Source: Acorus gramineus (lineage: Eukaryota; Streptophyta; Magnoliopsida; Acorales; Acoraceae). Taken from it: a stretch of DNA of 64,000 nucleotides. Shown here in pieces: positions 1-9,513 of this stretch. The position numbers and the translations under genes were made by a program. The notes under the pieces were generated by a model. It had not been told where the DNA came from. It saw only the letters and a list, made by a program, of their open reading frames with translations, and ran no database searches. Within the stretch, counting starts at the first letter, position 1. Each line of letters starts with the position of its first letter. Location of the stretch: contig CM060849.1 of assembly GCA_030737835.1 (NCBI GenBank), positions 27,524,311-27,588,310 on the forward strand, written 5' to 3'.

Positions 1-340
1 TATCATTATGTAATTGTGTAAACATTATAGTCTCCATAAATAATCATAAAAACAAATTAGTCCATGCAAAGATCAAATTATCATTATAAGATTTTTTATG
101 TTTCTTCATTTTCATTGAGCTACTGTTTGAAAATGGTTAAAAATTTGATGATAATTTAATCATTTTATAGTTATAGGTTAAAGTTAGGTAGGGTAGGTTG
201 GGTTATGATTAATTTTTGTTGAAATCAGGTATGTATATGGTTTTTTGTGAGTTTTTAAGGATTTGTACGTCTGTCCCAACTTTAATAAGGATTTATGCGG
301 GATTACTCATGTTTGCGAGGACTTGGATGTCTTTAACCTT
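1..340. repeat. Truncated copy of a palindromic MITE family
   Basis: The window opens inside a repeat that recurs as a fuller copy near 26091-26556. Positions 5-50 match the reverse complement of about 26345-26385. Positions 230-340 match about 26460-26555 (same GAGTTTTT..GATTTGTA, TTTATG..GAGATTAC and GATATCTTTAA-type landmarks). No coding potential is visible. The left end lies outside the window. Confidence 0.5.
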
Positions 341-525
341 ACATTATAATGTAATAAAACTGTTACATTCATGTACTTCTGTTACATTTAATCATTTTAC
401 ATTTCTCTCTCTATTTTCATAAATAACATTTTTTTAATACAGAAAAAAACCATAATGAAAATCGAAGCAAAGCTTCCATGCTTCCACGATGATGATCCAA
501 AGAGGAGCACCGAACACTCACATGT

Positions 526-1083
526 TTTTGTTTTGGGAAAAATGTATACAACCCCCCTGAAAATCTCACTGAAATCCATATAACTCTCTGATTTTTCTTA
601 AAATTCATATAACCCCCTTAAAACACATAGTAAATCCAAATAACCCCCTGAATAAAAATTTTATTAGTAGATGATGAATATTTTACAAATATTTCATTTG
701 GTTAACCATGACTGAAGACAAAATATACTAAAAAACCACTACAATGTGTTAAAAATGTAAAAAATCCTATGAAAATGATAATTTTACCCTTTTTAGATAT
801 ATTATAAAACTCTATCCGAAATGGTAAAATCATCATTTATAGAAGATTTTTTATATTTTTAATACATTATAAGGTTTTTTTTGGTATATTGTGTTTTCTA
901 CCAGGGTTAACCAAATATAATTTTTATAAAATATTCATTACCTATAAACGTAAATTTTATTCATGAGATTATTTGGATTTACTAGGTGTTTTCAGAGGGT
1001 TATATAGATTTTAAGAAAAGTTAAGGGTTATGTGGATTTCAGTAAGTTTACAGGGGGTTATATGGATTTTTCCCTTTTGTTTT
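526..1083. mobile_element. Mutator-like MITE with 9-bp target-site duplication
   Basis: A near-palindromic element occupies 535-1074. It starts GGGAAAAATGTATACAACCC and ends with the complementary GGGTTATATGGATTTTTCCC. The two arms, about 260 bp each, are inverted copies that meet near 790. It is flanked by exact 9-bp direct repeats TTTTGTTTT at 526-534 and 1075-1083. A 9-bp duplication with long terminal inverted repeats is the hallmark of Mutator-like elements. There is no transposase, so it is non-autonomous. Diverged relatives lie near 26.99-27.75, 43.2-43.7 and 45.3-45.8 kb. Confidence 0.85.
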
Positions 1084-1301
1084 TGTATTTTGTTTTCACT
1101 TATGAGAGACCAGCAACACAGAGAAGGTTTACTTGGGCCATCAACATCTATGGAAGGTGACGAAACGAAAAGACCAGCAACAGCTTTTGTTTCTTGTGGA
1201 GGTGAAGTAGTTGTAAATGAAGGGGAGGAAGAGAAGAAGATGGAGGAGTTGTTCATGTTGATTCTGAATGTAAAAGCTTTGAAGGATTTTTTTATATCGT
1301 A

Positions 1302-1507
1302 AATGGATTTCAAAATTCACATGGAAGAGTAATAACTGAATAGAGAAAATGGGAGATTTGGGTTAATGTGACAGATTTTTAATGAAGGGCAGATATGTAT
1401 TTACCATTTTTGAAAAGTCAACAAGTCAACCAATGAGATAATGACACCTCATGGGGTTTGTGAGTGGGACTTATATTTTGGGGCATGGGTATCATGACTC
1501 ATTTTGA
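1302..1507. repeat. Dispersed repeat module, copy 1
   Basis: This stretch is closely similar to 35449-35672: both have AATGGATTT, ACATGGAAGAGT, AGAGAAAATGGG, TTTTTAATGAAGGGCA, ATGACACCTCATGGGG and TATCATGACTC-type blocks in the same order. The second copy sits inside the large element at 33.5-35.9 kb. Positions 326-525 and 1084-1301 therefore probably belong to a related element, later split by the MITE at 535-1074. The 90-codon ORF over 1030-1302 runs out of the MITE arm and is not a convincing gene. Confidence 0.6.
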
Positions 1508-1545
1508 ATATCCATTTATAATTGGATACTAAATACACACATTCT

Positions 1546-1806
1546 GAAATGCGTCAGACAGGTGGGATGTCTAAGTATATGTATTTCCTAGACAATCTCT
1601 CAATGGACGGAAAGAAGAAAACAGGTGGGATATCTACGTATATGTATTTCCTAGACGATGTCTCAGTCGACAAGAACAGAAAAAAAAACACGTAGGTTCT
1701 GGAATGGGTTGGACATGTATGTCATCTACATATATTTATTTCCTAGATAAACTCTTAGTCGATGGAAACAAAAAAAAATTCCTATAGGTTCTCGAATGCG
1801 TTAGAC
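1546..1806. repeat. Degenerate tandem repeat, about three copies
   Basis: The motif GGTGGGATRTCTAMGTATATG followed by TATTTCCTAGA and a TCTCARTSGA block occurs at about 1561, 1624 and, more diverged, 1709. Units are interrupted by A-rich tracts and by a GGTTCTSGAATGSG-type block at about 1695 and 1788. No gene is seen in this segment. Confidence 0.5.
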
Positions 1807-1813
1807 ACACTTA

Positions 1814-2262
1814 CCCCGTTTGGATAGAGAATAGAACTTATTCTTGGGTATATAGTTATTCCGGCATAAGTGAATATAAATAAAGATAAAATGATTCTGT
1901 GTTTGGTTGTGGTTTGAATTGTTCTCGTTAGGAAACGTAATAATAAATTTTTTATTGTTTGGGTAAAATATGAATAAAGTATGGATAAGGATTTATAAAA
2001 TGTGAAAAATAATGATAGTTGATTTGACAGGTGATTTATTAGAGGTAATGACAATTAATTTGACAGTGGACCCACATATTCTTTAGATGGAACAACCTGG
2101 AATAACTTTAACTCCATGGGTTGATTGGAATCCATATACCATTTTATACCAGTTTATTCCAACATAGTTTATTCCTAGGTATTCCATGCATCCAAACAAC
2201 CAAAAACAGTTATTATGTTTTATTTTCACTTATTCATTGGGCTATTCTATATCCAAACGGGG
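1814..2262. mobile_element. MITE, CCCCGTTTGGATA terminal inverted repeats
   Basis: The element begins CCCCGTTTGGATAGAGAATA and ends TATTCTATATCCAAACGGGG, giving an inverted repeat of about 13 bp with one interruption. The interior is AT-rich and resembles 2319-2740, about 21055-21400, 24790-25110 (inverted) and 55600-55930. All share ATGAATAAA, GATTTATAA and TTTGACA..GTG landmarks. No clear target duplication was found. The open frames here are fortuitous. Confidence 0.65.
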
Positions 2263-2318
2263 GGTTTTCCAATTATTTGAGTGAGTGATTGGGGGGGTGC
2301 CATAGAAAACCTAAAGCT

Positions 2319-2740
2319 CATGTTTGATTCAAGAATTAAATTATTCTGAGATTTATGACCATTTTAGTATAAATAAGGATAAAATGATTTTGTGTTTGGT
2401 TGTGTTTTGAATTATTTCCATTAAAAAACGTAATAATAAATTTTTTGTTGTTTGGATAAAATATGAATAAAGTGTGAATAAAGATTTATAAAAGATAAAA
2501 ATGATGACAGTTGATTTGACAATTGATTTATAAGAGGTGATGACAGTTGATTTGACAGTGGGCCCACATATTCTTTTCTGGAATAACTTAATTCTAATGG
2601 GTGGATGGAATCCATATACCACTTTATACTAGTTAATTCTTGCATACAGATTCTCATTTATTCTAGTTATCCAAACATTCATAATGAGGTTATTCCAACT
2701 AATTCCAATTTATTCCGGACTTATTCTCTAACCAAACATG
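2319..2740. mobile_element. MITE, second copy of the same family
   Basis: It starts CATGTTTGATTC and ends AACCAAACATG. The interior follows the 1814-2262 copy closely: GATAAAATGATTTTGTGTTTGG, ATGAATAAAGTGTGAATAAAG and GGGCCCACATATTCTTT occur in the same order. The two copies are adjacent and in the same orientation, so they arose by neighbouring insertions or by a local duplication. Confidence 0.6.
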
Positions 2741-3722
2741 GGCAAAAGGATTATATAATGGGGTGTTTACAGCATCTAACTTATCTAGGTAGGGTGTGGA
2801 CAGACAAGAGGTGCGTGGAGAACATATAGGGGTGCAATTAGACCCACCCTTTGAAGTGACTCCGAGTGTGGTGGATTGAACCGACCCAATCTAACTTTTG
2901 GACACCCTTAATCTAGTCTGAACCCCAGCAAATATGATCTAATTGGAGTTGGTCTTAAGTACTTGTTGCACACTCTTCTAAATTCTAATAACCCGAGATT
3001 TAAAAATCATTAAAATCAAATCATTTTGTACACTATTTTTTGCGTATCTCGAGTGAGATGAAATAAGAATTGTGAAACGAAATTTTATTTTAATTTTATT
3101 AATTTATCATAGTTTCATTTCATGGACAGGGATTTTAAATTATTTAAAATAACACTACTTCAAAATTTAAACTCAAGCTCAATCCAAACCTAACCTTGCC
3201 CGAACCTAACTCAACCCTAACTGGAGTTAATCTTTAATCCAATTTAAATCCAATGATTGCATTTGGATTGATCTTCCTGGGTATTGAGTGTCAGATTACA
3301 TTGGGTTTAACTTGATCTCTTTCACTCAAGTGATAGATGCCGCATACTGTTGCATGAGAAAATTGCATACTAGTTTTATGTGTCTTATTGCAATTGTTGT
3401 GCGTGACAAACAAATATTAGGCATGGAAAATTATATCATAACATATGTATGGAAAATTTTCACGGGGATTGCATGCATGGAAAATAAAAGATAGATGCAT
3501 GCAATACATCAGCTGAAAATAAAATATAGATGTATACGGGTTCTACACATAATTTGCATACGGTTCCATGCATATTGAAAAAAAAATTAATCATGTGTAT
3601 GTAGTAGATGATTTACATAAAAATACATAACATCAAAGGGGAGTATATTTTTTATATAGATCATTAAGAACCCATCGATACAAACCTTTCTCTTTAACAA
3701 AGAGCTTCTCGTGCTGATAACG
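2741..3722. other. AT-rich intergenic DNA, no gene seen
   Basis: No reading frame here has convincing codon use or family resemblance. The 68-codon frame at 3288-3494 has no recognisable motif. Positions 3580-3722 may be internal sequence of the LTR element that follows. Confidence 0.5.
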
Positions 3723-4030
3723 TGTTGTAAACTAAGTAAAATGATATATAATAGTATATAAACAAAGCACGCAAGTATATAGAGAAGAGAAGTAGAGAGA
3801 GATTTCTTATTCAATATTTGTTGGTTAGTGGAATACAAGAGAAAACCCCTCTATTTATAGGGTGCATAGAGGAATCCCAAAGGTGGAGAGTTACAAGTCT
3901 ATAGAGGTGAGGGGGAGATAGTGGGGTGATTAACATAGGAGGGTTATGGAGTTGAATGAGGGGGTTATGGAGTTGAAGAGTGGGGGAAGTTATGGGAGAG
4001 AAGTGGTGGTTATCCACCATATTCACAACA
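3723..4030 (-). mobile_element. Copia-like LTR remnant
   Basis: The segment has TG...CA ends with a short inverted repeat (TGTTGTAAA at 3723, TTCACAACA ending at 4030). Read on the minus strand, the LTR is followed by TTATCAGCACGAG, which resembles a variant initiator-Met primer binding site (family consensus TGGTATCAGAGC). A TATTTATAG box-like stretch lies at about 3851-3859. No second LTR, gag or pol is visible and no 5-bp target duplication was confirmed. It looks like one LTR plus a short internal stub. Confidence 0.5.
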
Positions 4031-4560
4031 CAATTAATACTTTTGTACCAGATTATAGTCTTTTTTTTTTTTAAGGTATATGAAGTGATGTTGTTCAATA
4101 ATTAATATCAAATGGAGTTTGAAATACAATAGAGCATTGGCATTTATTTTGACTTATCATTTAAAATAAGCACTTATTTTTTATTTAGGTATTTATTTTA
4201 AGTGCTTATAATAATTACTTAAAAAACTTATAAATGCTTTTTTAATAACTAAACAGTTTGACGCTTATTTATAAATTACTTTTCTTATTGATTGTTTTTT
4301 TTGTGGGTTGCTTATTGATTGTTTAAAGATCATTTTATTCTCAATTTTTTTCATTTTGTAAAAAGTAGTGAACCAAATATCAATAAAAGTAATAATTCAT
4401 AAAATAGATATAAATACTCTTCTATAAATACCATAAATAAGAAATTTTTTTTCTTGTCCAACCAAATAGTTTTTTATTTAAAATATTATCACTTATATTA
4501 TCTGCATATATAAATCAGTATTTAAAATCAGCAATCTGTCGAACCAAACGCCCCTTATTT

Positions 4561-4960
4561 TCCCTTCATAGGTAATTACATTATTGTTTTCTTAACCTCC
4601 ATTTCTTTAACTATTCAGCCAAAACAGTGGGTATCTCAACCTTACCAACTAAGCAACTGTTCTGTATGTCTAATGCCACTATGCCAGGCTGATCAACAAA
4701 TTCCCTCAGCCAACAGTGATTATATGATATCCTTTTTTTTTTCTTTTTTTCTTTTTTAATATTTTAAACTAAGGTTACGCTGTAGTCGACTACGCTTGAT
4801 CAATCATGTGGTCTATTTTGAATGGTGAGCTGATGACATACTTCTCTTTTGAATAACACAACTTGGAGTTGATTATGTTTGATAAGTGTAGGCAATTTGA
4901 TGTTTTTTATATAATATATTTATATATATGTGCATTCCAGCAAACCATTGATTCTCACGG
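4561..4960. repeat. Diverged direct duplication, copy 1
   Basis: This segment shares an ordered set of blocks with about 5860-6150: GTGGGTA, TTACGCTG..ATCGACT/GTCGACT, ATGTTTGATAAGTG, GGCAATTTGAT/GACAATCTGAT and TATATATGYGCATTC. The spacing between copies is about 1.3 kb. No coding frame supports a gene in either copy; it may be a relic of duplicated promoter or transposon DNA. Confidence 0.45.
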
Positions 4961-5469
4961 TCTCAAAGCGCATCCAATTAACTAAGATATTATTTGGAAT
5001 CAATTGTTAAACAGATTCTACTTTTATAAAATCAGCTTTCGGATAATCGGTTACAAATGGGCCTTTTTTTAAAGGATTTTTAGCTTTTGATATCATAATT
5101 TAATTTTCGTATGTTAGAATTTAACAAAACTACTAATTGAGAGTAGTTTATATGAAATTAGTCTAAAAGGAACATGTGATCAATTGTAATATTTGTTTTT
5201 ATCAATTTAATATATATAATGTGATGATGGTCACCTCCTTCAAGATCATCTCGCTCAGGTTGAGCATGTGCCAAACTGGTGAAAATATAACGTTGTAAAT
5301 TGGAGTAGAGAAGATGAAAAACAAACGCACCATCATGTGAGTGAAGATTAACATTGTTAACTCATGATTTATAGATAGACTATCCATCTCAAAATCCTAT
5401 AACTCATGATTTAAGAAGCTCTAAACCATAAAATGTAATTGAATACCATCTACCAACTCAGGGCGTTGC

Positions 5470-5745
5470 TCTAACGAACTAATCATATAACTCGATCTGT
5501 GCTTCTATTTGTACCAGCAAACAATATTTCTATCACGGAAAAAAACTCTGCTGCATTTTCTTCTTTAACATTCAGAAACCTGGCTTATTGTTTTTGGCTC
5601 TTCTTCTTGTCGGTTTCAATACGGGTTGTTTTGGTTTTTATTTTTTCTATTTTTTCTCTTATTCAATTCGGACATTGTCTATCTGGTTTAGTAATGAAAT
5701 AAATATGCCTACAATTTATCTAAAAAAAAACATTATACAAGACAT
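5470..5745 (+). repeat. Possible LINE 3' end remnant
   Basis: A T-rich stretch with GGGTTGTTTTGGTTTTT, then GTCTATCTGGTTTAGTAATG and a terminal A-run at about 5723 resembles 3' ends of plant L1-type LINEs. No reverse transcriptase frame and no target duplication were found, so the assignment is weak. Confidence 0.25.
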
Positions 5746-5859
5746 AAACCCAACAAACCTTGTCTCTTTTGCCAAGCGGGGAAAAAAAAAACCTTGTCTC
5801 CTTGACTACACTGCCCCCTGAAGTTTCGTGGAAGTGACTGCATTTTCAACAAGTATTAA

Positions 5860-6150
5860 GTATCCAATCAAAAGCTGTGGGTACCTCAGAATCTAATGAA
5901 AACTGGGCAAAACTTTCTCCATTGTTCTGATGGTCATGCTGATTAACATAATTACCTCATCCAGACAACGATTAATTGTCTGTACTTCCTTTGTTTAATT
6001 AATTGTTACGCTGGAATCGACTCCGCTCGCACATACTTTTAATGGTGTTTGCTTTTCAATAATACAATTTGGCTTTTTTTATGTTTGATAAGTGCAGACA
6101 ATCTGATATTTTTATATATATGCGCATTCAGCAGCTACAGAAGTTCCTTG
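5860..6150. repeat. Diverged direct duplication, copy 2
   Basis: This is the partner of 4561-4960. The best-conserved part is TATGTTTGATAAGTG followed by a CAATYTGAT block and an (AT)n stretch leading to GCGCATTC. Confidence 0.45.
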
Positions 6151-6591
6151 TTTTTTTTAAAAAAAAAAGTCTTCCATGGCTTTGTGACATATACAAAACC
6201 AATTGGAACATCATGTCCCACATGTTCTGATAATCATATGTGAATATACTAAAGAGAAGAAACAGATTCAGATCACCATCATAAGCTATAAATTAATCAA
6301 TGGCCAAACCTGAACTTTGTGAAAGTCTAGATTCCCTGCTAAAAAATAATCCTGATGTCTTATCTTCTTCATGGTGAGAGTTTGTGTAATGGTTTTTAAT
6401 CAACATAGTGGTTTTTGTTATTCAGCCATTATAGGAAGAATAACACTGATTAAAGATCTTGTGGTGGAAATTGTGTTGTCGGTGAATAAGAGTAAGACAG
6501 ATAAAACACAATCACTTGTAATAAATGTTTTAAAAATAACTAGTTTGATTAATTAATGGAGGAGGTAGTCTGTACGGACTTTGATGGATTT

Positions 6592-6885
6592 ATGTTGACA
6601 TTATTTAAGTGATAGACTTTTGTAGACTTTTCACACTTTTACAAATTTTCATAGACTTTTGCATACTTTCACAAATTGACTCTCATGGACTTTCACAGAC
6701 TTTTATAAACTTTCATAGACTTTTTTAGACTTTCACATATTGACTCTTATGGACTTTCACAGACTTTCACAGACATTTGCAGACTTTCACAGATTGACTC
6801 TCATGGACTTTCACAGACATTTGCAGACTTTCACAAATCACTCTCATAGACTTTCACAGACTTTTACAGACTTACTCTTTTCACA
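6592..6885. repeat. Minisatellite of TCACAGACTTT units
   Basis: Imperfect head-to-tail repeats of a short motif (YTTTCACAGAC, with TTTTA and TTTGC variants) are punctuated by TTGACTCTCATGG spacers at about 6677, 6736 and 6796. The block is entirely non-coding and strongly strand-biased in C and G. Confidence 0.75.
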
Positions 6886-7608
6886 TGTGGATTTCTATTA
6901 ATAAACACAATAATGTTTTTGGATTTTTAAAATAACAAATAAAGAACTCAAATATTCAAATTCAACACGAATTATTCATACCCAACATAAATTTAATATA
7001 ATAAATATCAATCTTCTCATATCTGAAATGCATATTGCTAGAATGCCATGATAAAAAATGAAATAAAAGTTATCAGTATATTTAGTCATATATTTATATA
7101 TGGCTAAATATATCTTTTTATTTTTATATATGTCTGAACATTATAAAAAATATATATATATATATATGCATCTATATTGTACAATAATAGAAACATTTTC
7201 AAGGAAAATCAAATCAAACATTATACATATAATCAAATATATGATAAATCTATATTTTAGAAAATAATTGTGAATGATCTCGGCATATATTATATAATAT
7301 AATCTACCATTCTTATATATTCATCAAGCATATGAGGTGATAAGAATATTTCATACATATGGACATTCATAAAAAAAAAGATGATAAATAAAGAAAAAAA
7401 TGTGAATAAAAATATGAAAGGCATGGGATAAAAATTATAAAGGAGATTTGTTAAAAGAAAAAAAAAAGAAATATTCACAATGTTGGAATAAAAGTCCATG
7501 ACAATCCCACCCATTTGGGTGGGATTTAAAATAACTTTTTCTTTTATATTTCTCTCTTTAAAGTCCACAAGAATCCATCACATATGAAAGTCTTCACAAA
7601 TCCTATTT

Positions 7609-7950
7609 AAATTGAATAACACATGACAAAATGTTTACTCTGAGGAGTCTCAATCGAATAACGCTGGACTTTTTATCCACGAAATAATGTCTCAATCGAA
7701 TAATACTGGACTTTATGTCCACGAAATAATGTCTCAATCGAATAATACTGGACTTTATGTCCACGAAATAATGTCTCAATCGAATAACGCTGAACATTAT
7801 ATCCACGAAATAATGTCTCAATTGAATAACGCTGGACTTTTTGTCCACGAAATAATGTCTCAATCGAATAACGCTGGACTTTTTGTCCACGAAATAATGT
7901 CTTAATTGAATAACGCTAGACTTATTGTCCACGAACCAATGTCCTGATTG
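7609..7950. repeat. 42-bp tandem repeat, about eight units
   Basis: A 42-bp unit (CTCAATCGAATAA.. CTGGACTTT.TGTCCACG AAATAATGT) repeats head to tail. Inner copies are nearly identical and edge copies are diverged. Because 42 is a multiple of three, the array stays open on both strands as a 14-residue repeat. There is no start context, promoter or family match, so I read it as a minisatellite, not a gene. Confidence 0.85.
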
Positions 7951-9368
7951 AAAAACACAAGATTTACAAATTCATAGACATGAACATTTTGTCCATAAAA
8001 ATCCTAATTGACTACCCTCTGTTCTGTTAACTGATCTATCTTCCCGTCTGGTTAACCCTCAATAATAAACAAGAATCAACTTAAAATTTGAAAATCAATC
8101 TAATTTAATTTTGATTTTTGAAAACTAGACATGATTTACTTCAATTGAGTAGTTCTTAAAAATATAAGAAAATCAATTATCATTTATCAAGTCATTTTAG
8201 AGAAATTATATAAAGATTTAAAAATATCACTAATGTGTATATATTTATGAAAGTTTTCATATTTTTAAAATTTTGCTTATTATAAATTAATATTGATATA
8301 TTTATTATATCATGATAGTGCCACGATTTAATTGCAGATAACAAAAGGTTTGATTTTTCAAACACTGAGTTACAACATGTATAGTGCCATTGGGGACATG
8401 AATACATGTGGTCCAGTTATATAAGTGGGTGTTGAAGGTGTGTGCCCTCAGTGAAAGTTGTTATCAACCCTAATTAAAAAAAAAAATCATATGGAAACTG
8501 AATGATAGTTTGGTGAGTTGTGACCTAAGTTTTTTCATGGACCACCACTATTAACAAGATGACAGAAGCTTTTGCCATTGTAGACATCCAATAGCAGAAG
8601 AAGCCACAAAATGCTGAGTTACTCCTTTATTTTATTTAAATTAATCCTAGAGTAACCTAAATCTGTCAATCAGAGTTTCCAATAGCCAAATAAATACAGT
8701 GACCTGTCTTGGTTATTATATTAATAAAATCATGCATTTGAAGCTCTAAATGTCAATGAAGGGTTAAAAAGAACCTGATTGGTTGATATGGTGTTCATGG
8801 CTCTTGCTTGTTCTGTAAATACTAATTTAATACAGACAAGTTGATGATGATGGAGTTGTTCATGTTTTCGTCCGTTGTTTTTTACTGTTTTGTCCTCAAA
8901 TTCATCTGCAGAAGAATATTCTATCAAGGGTTAGATTAGTCATTTCAAGGATCATTCAGGGAGCTCTGTTTTCAACTCTCTGAAACTTTAAATTGCTTCA
9001 AACCTCCTCTCCATTTCGCACGGTATTCCAAGCTTTCATATTTATGTGTTTCTTGGTATTAAAGTATCTTCTTTTCTTTCAGTTTGTCTTCAGTTCATCG
9101 TTTTTTCTTCTGGGTTTTGTAGAAATCCGTCTCAAAATGCTGACAAAGATCAAAAAAAAACTTTGCACGCATTGATTTGTCAAAAACCCTAGCGACCACT
9201 CAAAAAAGGTACCTTTTTTTCCCCTCTCTTCAGTTCAGATTCCCATCTGGGTCTTGTTCAAATCCATCTCAAAATGATAACAAATACGAAAATGAAACGT
9301 TGTGTCCACTGATTCCCCCAAACCCTAGCGACCCACATAAAAAAAAAAACCGTTTTTTTTTTCGCGGT
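7951..9368. promoter_or_regulatory. Upstream region and 5' leader of the bHLH gene
   Basis: No gene is seen in this AT-rich stretch. The last 300-400 bases are pyrimidine-rich, with two CAAAACCCTAGCGACC-like blocks (about 9182 and 9312), in the style of a plant 5' untranslated leader. The leader probably begins somewhere in 8950-9200; no TATA box could be assigned with confidence. Confidence 0.35.
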
Positions 9369-9485
9369 ATGGAAACGATTGGCACCAAGAGAAGGACTTT
9401 CGGATTCGTTGAGAACAGCCCCTCCTTGCGTCGTCGAAGATTCCCCTTCTGGCCTGCCCCGAGGAACCGCCCGCCGGGTTCTTGA
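9369..9485 (+). CDS. Upstream ORF (38 codons) in the bHLH leader
   Basis: An ATG at 9369 opens a 38-codon frame ending in TGA at 9483-9485, 28 bases before the bHLH start codon and in a different frame. The peptide is arginine- and proline-rich (RRTFGF, RRRRFPFWPAP). The next in-frame ATG on the transcript is the bHLH start at 9514. If the leader includes this region, the uORF would reduce scanning ribosomes reaching the main ORF. Whether the peptide itself is conserved cannot be judged here. Confidence 0.45.
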   Translation: METIGTKRRTFGFVENSPSLRRRRFPFWPAPRNRPPGS

Positions 9486-9513
9486 GTTTCTGTCTCGACT
9501 TTTTCAAACCCAA

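Noticed and set aside
1011..1313. Overlapping 90- and 100-codon frames on both strands near 1.0-1.3 kb
   Set aside because: They start inside a MITE arm and have no family resemblance; part of the region is a dispersed repeat.
7603..7932. 109-codon minus-strand and 72-codon plus-strand repeat proteins
   Set aside because: They are by-products of a 42-bp tandem repeat that has no stop in several frames.
7609..7950. Possible CRISPR-like array of regular repeats
   Set aside because: The units are contiguous without unique spacers, and the DNA is plant nuclear, so it is a minisatellite.
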